Below are positions 1 to 7,726 of a DNA stretch of 64,000 nucleotides, piece after piece (position 1 is the first letter of the stretch; every line of letters starts with the position of its first letter). The notes under the pieces were generated by a model, which did not search any database, was not told the DNA's origin, and saw nothing but the letters and a program-made list of their open reading frames with translations. This stretch comes from Roseiarcus sp963696665 (GTDB taxonomy: Bacteria; Pseudomonadota; Alphaproteobacteria; Rhizobiales; Beijerinckiaceae). The position numbers were made by a program, and so were the translations under genes. Where the stretch lies: assembly GCA_963696665.1 (NCBI GenBank), contig CAVOLE010000009.1:62001-126000 (forward strand). The letters run 5' to 3'.

Positions 1-416
1 CCGATATACGGGGCGACGATGGCCGAGAACATCGCCAGCGCCACCGGATAGGATTTGGGGTTGGTGAGGCCGAAGGCCATGCCAGTCGCGAGCGGGCGCT
101 TGGCCCCAATCGTGTGCGGGGCAGCGTCCTTCTTCGTCATGACCGCCCGCGCGCCGAGATAGAGGAGATAGAGCCCGCAAGCGAAGCCGAGCAGTTCGAA
201 CAGAGCGGGACCGATGCGGTTCGCCCCGACGATCGCCGCGACGGCGAGCGCCCCCCAGGTCACGTCGCCCACGAGGTGGCCGCAGATGAACCAGGCGCCC
301 GACGCGCGCCCGCGCGATGCGGCAAGGGTGAACAGAGCGAGGAAGGCCGGCCCGGGCGTCACGACGTAGAGATAAGCCGCGGCGAGCGAAGCGAGGAGGA
401 TCTTGGGGTCGGTCAT
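1..416 (-). CDS. LysE family amino-acid exporter (3' end outside window)
   Basis: This is the N-terminal ~138 residues of a LysE/RhtB-type inner-membrane exporter, a family that pumps amino acids or small metabolites out of the cell. The start MTDPKILLASLAAAYLYVV is followed by the family hallmark TPGP at residues 20-23. Alternating hydrophobic helices and a GLTNPK motif near the visible end complete the match. The family is normally about 200 residues, so roughly a third lies beyond the left edge. It is divergent from the VapBC pair. The substrate cannot be told from sequence. Confidence 0.88.
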   Translation of the reverse strand, partial: MTDPKILLASLAAAYLYVVTPGPAFLALFTLAASRGRASGAWFICGHLVGDVTWGALAVAAIVGANRIGPALFELLGFACGLYLLYLGARAVMTKKDAAPHTIGAKRPLATGMAFGLTNPKSYPVALAMFSAIVAPYI

Positions 417-469
417 CTTGTCCCTGTCATAGATCATTGGTATATATCAGGCATCAAAAGCAGAGCAGA

Positions 470-730
470 ATGAGTCAAACAGCGAGACTATTCAAGAACG
501 GACGCAGCCAGGCGGTGCGTCTGCCTGCGGCCTTTCGCTTCGATAGCGAGGAGGTCTACATCCGCCGCGATCCGACGACCGGCGATGTCATCCTGTCGGC
601 CAAGCCGCGCACCTTCGATCGCTTGTTCGCCGTGCTCGCCGAAGGCAAGGCCCCGGACGATTTCCTAGACGCGGCCGAGCGCGAGCAGGGCGCCCGAGAG
701 TGCGATCCGCTCGCGGAATGGGACGAGTGA
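470..730 (+). CDS. vapB: VapB-type antitoxin (AbrB/MazE fold)
   Basis: An 86-residue antitoxin of a type II toxin-antitoxin pair. The N-terminal 45 residues contain the swapped-hairpin DNA-binding signature LFKNGRSQAVRLP, and the acidic C-terminus (DPLAEWDE) would bind the toxin. The ATG at 470 is chosen because the motif normally starts within the first ten residues; an upstream in-frame ATG at 437 would add 11 unconserved residues. The 3' end overlaps the toxin gene, typical of coupled translation. These antitoxins usually repress their own promoter. Confidence 0.9.
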   Translation: MSQTARLFKNGRSQAVRLPAAFRFDSEEVYIRRDPTTGDVILSAKPRTFDRLFAVLAEGKAPDDFLDAAEREQGARECDPLAEWDE

Positions 731-1128
731 CCCGCTTCATGCTCGACACCAATACGGCGAGTTCGGTGCTGAAGGCACAACCACGCGTCCTGGCGCGCCT
801 GGCGGCCGAGACGCCAGAGCGCATCTGCCTGTCCGTGGTGACGGAAGCCGAGCTTCTCTTCGGGGTCGCCAAACGGCCGGAGGCGAGAAAGCTTCGCGTC
901 GCCGTTGATGAGTTCCTAACGGCAATCGAGGTCCTGCCTTGGAGCAGCGCGACGGCGCGGCGATACGCCACGATCCGCGCGGAACTCGAAGGGCGCGGAA
1001 AACCGCTCGGCGCGCTCGACTTGCTCATCGCGGCCCATGCGGTGGAGCACGACGCGGTCCTGGTGACCAACGATCGGGCCTTTGGCGCCGTTCCCGGACT
1101 CCGCCTCGAGGATTGGACGCAAGCTTGA
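718..1128 (+). CDS. vapC: VapC-type PIN-domain ribonuclease toxin
   Basis: A 136-residue PIN-domain toxin that would cleave RNA, often tRNA, when free of VapB. The four acidic metal-binding residues are in place: D10 (FMLDTN), E43 (VTEAEL), D101 (GALDLL) and D119 (VTNDR). It looks catalytically intact. The ATG at 718 overlaps the end of vapB; a GTG at 727 giving a 4-nt GTGA overlap is equally possible. It ends 4 nt before the convergent mutS stop. Confidence 0.9.
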   Translation: MGRVTRFMLDTNTASSVLKAQPRVLARLAAETPERICLSVVTEAELLFGVAKRPEARKLRVAVDEFLTAIEVLPWSSATARRYATIRAELEGRGKPLGALDLLIAAHAVEHDAVLVTNDRAFGAVPGLRLEDWTQA

Positions 1129-1132
1129 GGCC

Positions 1133-3826
1133 TTACGCGCCTCCATCGATCAGCCGCTTCAACTTGTACAGCGCCTCGAGCGCGTCGCGGGGCGTGAGCG
1201 CGTCGGGATCGAGCGCCGTGAGCGCCGTGCGCAGCTCGTCAGGCGGAGGCGCCGCAGCCGGTTCGTGCGGCTCGTAGGAGAACAGCGGCAGCGCGTCGAG
1301 CGAACTGCTCGAACGCGAGGCCTCGAGGCTGGCGAGCACTTGTCGCGCGCGCTTGACGACGGGCGCCGGCAGGCCCGCGAGCTTCGCGACTTGGATGCCA
1401 TAGGAGCGGTCGGCGGCGCCAGGAACAACCTCATGCAGGAACGCGAGCGTCCCTTTGAACTCGGTCACACGCATGGTCAGATTGAGGAGTCGGGGCAGCG
1501 TCTCGGCGAGAGCCGTCAGCTCATGGAAATGGGTGGCGAACAAAGCCCGGGATCGATTGGCGGCGCTCAGGTGCTCGACGCAAGCGTAGGCGATCGAGAG
1601 GCCGTCAAAGGTCGCCGTGCCGCGGCCGATCTCGTCCAGAATCACCAGCGAGCGCGTCGTCGCCTGGTTGAGAATGGCCGCGGTCTCGACCATCTCGACC
1701 ATGAAGGTCGAGCGGCCGCGCGCGAGATCGTCCGCCGCGCCGACGCGCGAGAAGAGCCGATCTACGATCCCGATATGCGCGCGGGACGCCGGCACATAGG
1801 CGCCCATTTGTGCGATCAGCGCGATCAGCGCGTTCTGCCTGAGATACGTCGACTTGCCCGCCATGTTCGGGCCGGTGACGATGGCGATGCGCCCGCCCTC
1901 CCCGGCTTCTCCGGTGAGGTCGCAATCGTTGGCGACGAACGGCTCGCCCGCTTGCCTAAGCGCCGCTTCGACCACCGGATGGCGTCCGCCCTCTATTCTG
2001 AAGCTCAGCGAGGCGTCGACCAGCGGACGCGTCCAGTCGCGCTTGACCGCGAGGTCTGCAAGCGCGGCGGCGACGTCGATTTCGGCGAGCGCAGCGCCGA
2101 AGCCGCGCAAGCGTTCGCCCTCCGCGACGCAAGCCTGACGCAGTCGCTCGAACGCCTCGAGTTCGAGCGCGAGCGCGCGGTCAGCCGCGGAAGCGATCCG
2201 CTGCTCGAGATCGGTCAGCGCATTGGTGGTGAAGCGCATCGCGCCGGCCATCGTCTGGCGATGGATGAAGGTCGCATTATGCGGAGCCTTGAGCAGCGTC
2301 TCGCCGGCCGCCTGAGGCGTCTCGATGAAATAGCCGAGAAAATTGTTGTGCTTGATCTTGAGCTGCCTGACCCCGGCCTCATTGGCGTAGGACGCCTGCA
2401 GTTCGGCGATGACGCGGCGACTCTCGTCGCGCAGGCTCCGCGCTTCATCGAGCGCCGACAAAGCCCCGGCGCGGACAAACCCGCCATCGCGCTTGAGAAG
2501 CGACAAATCGTCGGCGAGCATCGCCTCAAGATCGCGCTCAAGTCCGGCGCAATCGGCGCGCAACCGGGCGTAGGCGCTCAAGAGTTCGGGCGGCAGTTCC
2601 TCGGCGGCTTCGAGAATACTGGCCAGAGTCGTCGCCGCGGCAAGGCCATCGCGGACGGCGGCGAGGTCACGCGGACCGCCGCGATCGAGGCTCAAACGCG
2701 AGAGAGAACGCAGAAAATCGGGGGCATGCCCGAGCGCTCGCCGCAAGGCGTCGCGCATCGGCGCCGCCTCGACCAGGAAATCAAGCAAATCGAGCCGCCG
2801 GTTGATTGCGTCCGGGTCGGTCAGAGGACCCGCCAGCCGCTCGGCGAGCAGCCGCGCCCCGGCGGGGGTTACGGTCAGGTCGATCGTCGCCAGGAGCGAA
2901 CCGTCGCGCGCGCCGCTTAAGGTTCGCGTGAGCTCGAGATTGGCGCGAGTCGCCGGATCGATCTCGAGGCTCGTCCCGCGGGCGCGCCGCGTCGGAGGCG
3001 AGAGCGCGGGCCGCGCTTCGAACTGAGTGCGCTTGACGTAGGCGAGCGCCAGCGCCGCGGCGGCGATCTCGGCGCGGGTGAAGGCGCCAAAGCCGTCGAG
3101 GGTTTCGACGCCATAAAACTCGCAGACGCGGCGTTCAGCCGCCGCGCCCTCGCCCCCATCGCGCGCAAGCGGCGTGGCCGGAACGCGCATCGCGCCTACG
3201 ACCTGGGAAAACAGGGGCTCGTCATACACGCCTTGAGACGCGACGACCTCGCTCGGCTCGAGGCGCGCGATCTCCGTCGCGAGACCCGCTTCGTCCGCCT
3301 CGCTGAGCGCAATCGAGCCTGTCGACAGATCGAGCGCGGCGAGTCCGTAAACCGGCCGTCCCCCGCTCAAGCGCACCTTCTGCACCGCGACAAGCAGGCG
3401 AGCCTGGCCAGGCTCGAGCAGCCGTTCCTCGGTGATCGTGCCGGGCGTGACCAGCCGCACGACGTCGCGCTTGACGACCGACTTCGGCCCCCGTTTTTTC
3501 GCCGCGGCCGGGTCTTCGAGCTGCTCGCAGACAGCGACGCGATGGCCGAGCGCGATCAGCCGATTGAGGTAGTCGTCGGCGCGCTCGACCGGCACACCGC
3601 ACATGCGGATGTCCTCGCCCTCATGCTTGCCGCGCTTGGTGAGGACGATGCCGAGCGCCCGGCTCGCGATTTCCGCGTCGTCGAAGAACAGCTCGTAGAA
3701 ATCGCCCATCCGGTAGAACAACAGGCAACCCGGATTGACCGCCTTGATTTCCAAATACTGCGCCATCATCGGCGTGACGCGCGCGCTTGTCATGCTGGAA
3801 TCGGGGCTGTCGCTGGAGGCGTCCAT
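1133..3826 (-). CDS. mutS: DNA mismatch repair ATPase MutS
   Basis: An 897-residue MutS, the mismatch-recognition ATPase that recruits MutL. Domains in order: N-terminal mismatch-binding domain with the G-D-F-Y-E-L motif (F43 and E45 contact the mispair), connector, core/lever and clamp regions (about 270-590), and a C-terminal ABC ATPase with Walker A GPNMAGKST at 652-660. The DEIGRGTATFDG Walker B/signature region and a distal HFHEL follow. Length is normal for the family. It stands alone between VapC and the DUF2380 gene. No defect is visible. Confidence 0.97.
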   Translation of the reverse strand: MDASSDSPDSSMTSARVTPMMAQYLEIKAVNPGCLLFYRMGDFYELFFDDAEIASRALGIVLTKRGKHEGEDIRMCGVPVERADDYLNRLIALGHRVAVCEQLEDPAAAKKRGPKSVVKRDVVRLVTPGTITEERLLEPGQARLLVAVQKVRLSGGRPVYGLAALDLSTGSIALSEADEAGLATEIARLEPSEVVASQGVYDEPLFSQVVGAMRVPATPLARDGGEGAAAERRVCEFYGVETLDGFGAFTRAEIAAAALALAYVKRTQFEARPALSPPTRRARGTSLEIDPATRANLELTRTLSGARDGSLLATIDLTVTPAGARLLAERLAGPLTDPDAINRRLDLLDFLVEAAPMRDALRRALGHAPDFLRSLSRLSLDRGGPRDLAAVRDGLAAATTLASILEAAEELPPELLSAYARLRADCAGLERDLEAMLADDLSLLKRDGGFVRAGALSALDEARSLRDESRRVIAELQASYANEAGVRQLKIKHNNFLGYFIETPQAAGETLLKAPHNATFIHRQTMAGAMRFTTNALTDLEQRIASAADRALALELEAFERLRQACVAEGERLRGFGAALAEIDVAAALADLAVKRDWTRPLVDASLSFRIEGGRHPVVEAALRQAGEPFVANDCDLTGEAGEGGRIAIVTGPNMAGKSTYLRQNALIALIAQMGAYVPASRAHIGIVDRLFSRVGAADDLARGRSTFMVEMVETAAILNQATTRSLVILDEIGRGTATFDGLSIAYACVEHLSAANRSRALFATHFHELTALAETLPRLLNLTMRVTEFKGTLAFLHEVVPGAADRSYGIQVAKLAGLPAPVVKRARQVLASLEASRSSSSLDALPLFSYEPHEPAAAPPPDELRTALTALDPDALTPRDALEALYKLKRLIDGGA

Positions 3827-3913
3827 CGCCTCAAGCCTAGCAAATCGGCCGGGTCCGCGCAGCGCCGTCGCCCGCGCTATCCACGGGTCGCTAAAGCCGG
3901 CTTCGCCGGTCCC

Positions 3914-4900
3914 TCATTGCCGGGCTTGCTTCTCCAAGAGCCGGTTCTTGATCAGCCAGGCGGCGCCGCGGTTCCACGAATAGTTCGCGCCGATGCGAAG
4001 ATCGGTCTGCTCGACGGCGATTGGAGCGCCAGTTCGTGCGTCGCGAAGCTTGAATGTGACGGCGTAATCGGTGCGGGTGATGCGGGTCACGATCCCGACA
4101 AGGGATTGATCGGCGCCGAGTTTGCGAGCAATTGGGACATCGCAACCGTCGCATTTGTGCAGGCTCCCCGCCTTCACCTCCGGCGCGTCGGCGTGGCTGA
4201 CGTCAACAAGGCTGTATCGGCCGGATTCGGTAAGCAGCCGGCGCACTGTCTCCGTCGCCAGTCTCAGCTGCTCCCGGTCTTGGTCGCTCTCGGGGATAAT
4301 TCCGGCGCCGCCACTGAAATCCTCCAACTCGAAGTCGAAGACGGCAATCTTGACCGGCGCGACCGTTTCGGCCGGTTTGTCGAGCGTCGGCGCAGACTGG
4401 AGAACGTCGCGCGCGAGAAAGGATTCCGCCTTTTGCCAGGCCTCGTCCGTATCGCCACGGAAAGTCAGCAAGCGGTCAAAAACGATCCGACCCTGGTCCT
4501 CATCGGCGATTTGGATCTTCGCCCACTGAACGAGGGAGCTCATTTTGTGCACGCCGCCGAGTAGGATAAGCTTTGCGCCGGCCGCGCGCGCCGCCTTCTG
4601 AAGCTCGGAAGGGTTCATCGCCGGATCGCATGGGCCAGACCCGCAAGACATCGGAACTATCCGGTACTGACCGTTCGCCGCGAGGTCGCGTTGCAACGCG
4701 CTGACGAAATCCGCCGCGCGCCGTTGATGGGCCGCCGTCTGATCAGTCGGCTCGCCGGACGTGTCGACATAGTCGAGATTGAGCACCGCCAGCGCGGCTG
4801 GCTGCGTCGGCGCAACATCGGCTTGCGCGCGGAGGCCGCCAAGCGCGGTCGCCAAGGCCGCTGTTGCGAGGGCTGCAATGGAACGGAATGCGCTGCGCAT
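3914..4900 (-). CDS. Secreted tandem DUF2380/DUF3280-like protein
   Basis: A protein of about 328 residues with a signal peptide (MRSAFRSIAALATAALATALGGLRAQA). Two related halves follow: one beginning LAVLNLDYVDTSG, the other beginning VKIAVFDFELEDFSGG. Each half continues into a region resembling other DUF2380/DUF3280 proteins (YRIVPMSCGS...LILLGGVHKMSS; YSLVDVSHAD...SLVGIVTRITR). That family is periplasmic, of unknown role, and is often near methanol or alcohol oxidation genes in methylotrophs; no such genes are here. The start at 4900 puts the signal peptide first; an ATG at 4933 would add 11 residues. The C-terminal half has a CDGC pair and the N-terminal half a CGSGPC pair, possibly disulfides. 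Confidence 0.75.
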   Translation of the reverse strand: MRSAFRSIAALATAALATALGGLRAQADVAPTQPAALAVLNLDYVDTSGEPTDQTAAHQRRAADFVSALQRDLAANGQYRIVPMSCGSGPCDPAMNPSELQKAARAAGAKLILLGGVHKMSSLVQWAKIQIADEDQGRIVFDRLLTFRGDTDEAWQKAESFLARDVLQSAPTLDKPAETVAPVKIAVFDFELEDFSGGAGIIPESDQDREQLRLATETVRRLLTESGRYSLVDVSHADAPEVKAGSLHKCDGCDVPIARKLGADQSLVGIVTRITRTDYAVTFKLRDARTGAPIAVEQTDLRIGANYSWNRGAAWLIKNRLLEKQARQ

Positions 4901-5043
4901 CGAGCATCCTCCTTGTGACGACCTTGGAGCCACAGGTCTTACGCCGCGGGCGCCAGTGCGTTCCGCCGCGCCTTCATAGCCTTGGCGGCCATCGTACAGC
5001 CTCCGCCCGCGCCGTCAACGAAATGGACATACGGTCGAATGCG

Positions 5044-5928
5044 TCAGAGTTTCGAACGGAGTTCGGTCTGGATCAGCGGTCCGGCTCCCGAGCCCAGCGC
5101 GACGTCCCGGCCGCGCTCGATCGCTTGGCGCACGAAGGCTTTCGCCGCCGCCACAGCTTCCGGTAATGGGGCCCCAAGAACGATATTGGCGGCGATGGCG
5201 CTGGAGAGCGTGCAGCCAGTTCCGTGCAGGTTCTTGGAGAGAAGCCTTGGCGCGGCAAAGCGACGAATATCGCCTTCTGTCACCATGAGGTCGATCGCCT
5301 CCTCGCTCTTAAGATGTCCGCCCTTCATGAGCGCGGCGCGCGGGCCGAGCTTGAGCAGCGCCTCGCCCTGGCGCGCCATGTCCGCTTCGCTCCGCGCGAC
5401 CGGCTCGCCGAGCAGCGCCGCGGCCTCGGCGAGATTGGGAGTGAGGCAATCGACGAGCGGCAGCAGCCTCGCCCGGACTGCCTCGACAAAGCCCGCGCCA
5501 CTCAGCGGATCGCCGGAGGAGGCGGCCATCACGGGATCGTAGACGATGAAGGCTCGTCTGCCTTCTCCCTCCGGGAGAAGGTGGCCGACCATAGGGCGTC
5601 CGGAAGGACGCCCGTCTTTCGACGGGCTAGGGGGAGTGGGGAGCCTCTCCGCCACCACTTCGACGATCGCCGCCATCCCCAGCATGCCGATCTTGATCGC
5701 CGCGACATCGAAGTCCTCGAGGACCGCATCGATCTGCGCGCCAACGATTTCAGACGGCGGATAATGGATTGCTTCCACGCCGCGCGTATTCTGGGCGGTG
5801 ATCGCAGTGATGACGCTCGCGCCATAGACGCCGAGCGCCGCGAAGGTCTTCAGATCGGCTTGGATCCCGGCGCTGGCGCCAGAATCCGAGCCGGCGATGG
5901 TCAGCGCGATCGGAAGTCTTGGAGTCAC
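5044..5928 (-). CDS. thiD: Hydroxymethylpyrimidine/phosphomethylpyrimidine kinase with internal repeat-encoded insert
   Basis: ThiD phosphorylates HMP and HMP-phosphate to HMP-diphosphate for thiamine synthesis. The sequence opens with LPIALTIAGSDSGASAG, has DPVMAASSGDPL mid-protein, and HGTGCTLSSAIAAN as the C-terminal anion-hole region. A proline/glycine-rich segment of about 27 residues is inserted between VVAERL and RRAFIVYDPVM; its DNA (5560-5640) is a palindromic repeat. The insert keeps the frame and sits on a surface loop side by homology, so the enzyme may still work. A GTG start at 5928 gives a 4-nt GTGA overlap with thiE; an ATG at 5952 is the alternative. Confidence 0.92.
   Translation of the reverse strand: MTPRLPIALTIAGSDSGASAGIQADLKTFAALGVYGASVITAITAQNTRGVEAIHYPPSEIVGAQIDAVLEDFDVAAIKIGMLGMAAIVEVVAERLPTPPSPSKDGRPSGRPMVGHLLPEGEGRRAFIVYDPVMAASSGDPLSGAGFVEAVRARLLPLVDCLTPNLAEAAALLGEPVARSEADMARQGEALLKLGPRAALMKGGHLKSEEAIDLMVTEGDIRRFAAPRLLSKNLHGTGCTLSSAIAANIVLGAPLPEAVAAAKAFVRQAIERGRDVALGSGAGPLIQTELRSKL
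5560..5640. repeat. Palindromic repeat inserted in frame in thiD
   Basis: About 81 bp without a counterpart in normal ThiD. It contains three palindromes: CTTCTCCC/GGGAGAAG (just outside to inside the left edge), GGCGTCC-GGAA-GGACGCC and CCGTC-TTTC-GACGG. The core (5589-5630) matches the element at 7392-7434, aligned best in reverse complement. The length is a multiple of three and no stop is created in the thiD frame. Confidence 0.75.
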
Positions 5929-6581
5929 GCTGGCCGCGTCGCCGCCACCCATTCGCGCGCGCGCGCCTCCGGATCGGGATGAAGCGTGATGTCAGTCACG
6001 ACGGAGACGATGTCCGCGCCGGCGGCGAGGCACAGCTTCGCCCGTTCGACAGTCAGTCCGCCGATCGCCACCAGCGGGATCGCGCCTACACGGCGCTTCC
6101 ATTCGCCGATGCGCTCGAGACCTTGCGGCGCGAACGCCATGGCCTTGAGGCGTGTGAAATAGATCGGCCCGAGCGCGACATAGTCCGGCTCGAACTTGAA
6201 CGCGCGCTCAAGCTCCGCCTCGTCATGCGTGCTGACGCCAAGCTTCACCCCAGCCTTGCGGATCGCGCCGACATCCGCGTTGTCGAGATCAGTCTGGCCG
6301 AGATGGACCCAAGGCGCGCCTTCGTCGATCGCAACGCGCCAGTAGTCGTTGACGACCAGCGTCGCGCCCGCTTTGCCGCAGATCGCCAGAGCCTCGCGCG
6401 TCTCACGCGCCACCGATGCTTCGTCCTTGTCCTTGGCGCGCAGCTGGACCAACCGCGCGCCGACGCCGGTCAGACGCGCGACCCACGCTGCGCTGTCGAC
6501 GATCGGGTAGAACGGATCGAGGTCGCGCCCCCCTCTCGTACTGGAAGAGGGGTCGGGGGTGAGGGCAGCGACGGTGCTCAC
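5925..6581 (-). CDS. thiE: Thiamine-phosphate synthase
   Basis: ThiE joins HMP-diphosphate and the thiazole phosphate to give thiamine phosphate. Visible motifs: QLRAKDKDE near the start, VNDYWRVAI, HLGQTDLD, ALGPIYFTR (the TxT-like substrate loop is replaced by TRLKAMAF) and AIGGLTVERA. The GTG at 6581 overlaps the thiG stop by 4 nt. With this start the first ~18 residues (TVAALTPDPSSSTRGGRD) are read from a hairpin repeat at the gene junction; the conserved protein begins at DPFYPIVD. TMP synthase-like short variant of about 218 residues. Confidence 0.9.
   Translation of the reverse strand: MSTVAALTPDPSSSTRGGRDLDPFYPIVDSAAWVARLTGVGARLVQLRAKDKDEASVARETREALAICGKAGATLVVNDYWRVAIDEGAPWVHLGQTDLDNADVGAIRKAGVKLGVSTHDEAELERAFKFEPDYVALGPIYFTRLKAMAFAPQGLERIGEWKRRVGAIPLVAIGGLTVERAKLCLAAGADIVSVVTDITLHPDPEARAREWVAATRPA
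6530..6552. repeat. Hairpin repeat at the thiG-thiE junction
   Basis: CCCCTCT and AGAGGGG form 7-bp arms around a 9-nt loop, followed by GTCGGGGGTGAGGGC. This looks like a common dispersed repeat of rhizobial genomes. It lies within the translated N-terminus of thiE if the overlapping GTG is used. Confidence 0.6.
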
Positions 6582-7366
6582 GTCAGCACCGCTCTTCCGA
6601 CGACGGGCGTGGAAGGTTCCGCCATGTCGCGCGGCTGCATCGGCCCGGCGAGGAAGGCCGTGCGGCCGGCTTCGACGCCCAAGCTGAAGGCGCGCGCCAT
6701 CGCCACAGGATCGCCCGCCTTGGCGACGGCGGTGTTGAGCAGCACGCCGTCGTAGCCTAGCTCCATCGCCGCTGCGGCATGCGACGGCAGGCCGACGCCG
6801 GCGTCGACGATCAGCGGAACCTCGGGAAAATGCGCGCGCATGGCCCTCAGGCCGAACACATTGTTGAGCCCCTTGCCGGAGCCGATCGGGGCGCCCCACG
6901 GCATCAGCACTCTGCATCCCGCTTCGATCAGCCGCTCGGCGACCACGAGATCCTCGGTCGTATACGGAAAGACCTCGAAGCCGTCGGCGCAAAGGATGCG
7001 CGCCGCCTCGACGAGGGCGAACACATCGGGCTGCAGCGTGTCGGCTTCGCCGATCACTTCGAGCTTGACCCAGGGCGTGCCGAACACTTCGCGCGCCATC
7101 TCAGCCGTCGTCACCGCCTCTTTCACGCTGTAGCAGCCGGCGGTGTTGGGCAGCACGCGGGCGCCGATGTCGCGGATGAGTCGCCAGAAATCCTGCCCCT
7201 CCTTCAGCCGCGCCAACTCGCGCCTGAGCGACACGGTGAGAATCTCGGCGCCGGAGACGCGCGCCGCCTCGGCGAGGATCGCGGGAGAGGGATATTGCGA
7301 CGTGCCGAGCAAAAGCCGCGAGCAGAAGCTCGCGCCGTAAAGAGTGAAGTCGGAGGTGGGGGTCAC
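6578..7366 (-). CDS. thiG: Thiazole synthase
   Basis: ThiG forms the thiazole ring from deoxyxylulose phosphate, dehydroglycine from ThiO and sulfur carried on ThiS. The 262-residue protein shows LYGASFCSRLLLGTSQYPS, NTAGCYSVKEAV, KLEVIGEADTLQPD (the imine-forming lysine region), MPWGAPIGSGKG and VDAGVGLPSHAAAAME. Start is GTG at 7366. It is separated from thiS by 162 bp of repeats but remains in the same direction, and thiE overlaps its stop. Confidence 0.95.
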   Translation of the reverse strand: MTPTSDFTLYGASFCSRLLLGTSQYPSPAILAEAARVSGAEILTVSLRRELARLKEGQDFWRLIRDIGARVLPNTAGCYSVKEAVTTAEMAREVFGTPWVKLEVIGEADTLQPDVFALVEAARILCADGFEVFPYTTEDLVVAERLIEAGCRVLMPWGAPIGSGKGLNNVFGLRAMRAHFPEVPLIVDAGVGLPSHAAAAMELGYDGVLLNTAVAKAGDPVAMARAFSLGVEAGRTAFLAGPMQPRDMAEPSTPVVGRAVLT

Positions 7367-7528
7367 GAACGCGCCCTCGCATCATTGCGAGCCATAGGGT
7401 GTCGAAAGACATCCGTCCTTCCGGACGGGTTATGGCGAAGCAATCCAGGGGAACGCCCGGCACGCTTCGGCCCCTGGATCGCCGCGTCGCTTCGCTCCTT
7501 GCGATGACGGTCTACGCCGACGATCATC
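7367..7528. repeat. Nested repeat block between thiS and thiG
   Basis: The block has an outer inverted-repeat element that starts CATTGCGAG and ends CTCCTTGCGATGACGG, with CAATCCAGGGG...CCCCTGGAT arms inside. Inserted in its left arm is a 43-nt element (7392-7434) with CCATA/TATGG ends and two hairpins, GTC-GAAA-GAC and CGTCC-TTCC-GGACG. It resembles the thiD insert. No promoter was clear. Confidence 0.65.
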
Positions 7529-7726
7529 TCACCCCCCCTGTCTCGGCGCGACGATCTCGATCCGGTCGCCGTCCTTGAGCGGCGTGGCTTCGCGCGCTCG
7601 CGCCGGCACGAATTCACCATTGAGCGCGGTCGCGACTTTCGCATCGGCATAGTCGAGCGCAGTGAGAACGGCGCCAAGGGTTCGGGCGTCGACCTCCTGC
7701 TCTTGGCCGTTGACATGCAGCTTCAT
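7529..7726 (-). CDS. thiS: Thiamine biosynthesis sulfur carrier ThiS
   Basis: A 65-residue ubiquitin-like sulfur carrier. It starts MKLHVNGQEQEVDARTLGAV and ends RQGG, the C-terminal diglycine that is adenylated and thiocarboxylated before sulfur transfer to ThiG. ATG at 7726 overlaps the thiO stop by 4 nt (ATGA). The adenylating partner ThiF is not in this window. Length is normal. Confidence 0.95.
   Translation of the reverse strand: MKLHVNGQEQEVDARTLGAVLTALDYADAKVATALNGEFVPARAREATPLKDGDRIEIVAPRQGG

Noticed and set aside
1082..2920. Long 612-codon open frame opposite mutS
   Set aside because: It is antisense to conserved mutS codons; Arg/Ala-rich composition is typical of a shadow frame in GC-rich DNA.
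5925..6992. thiE read with a long N-terminal extension through thiG
   Set aside because: The extension is thiG in another frame; the GTGA overlap at 6581 is the better start.
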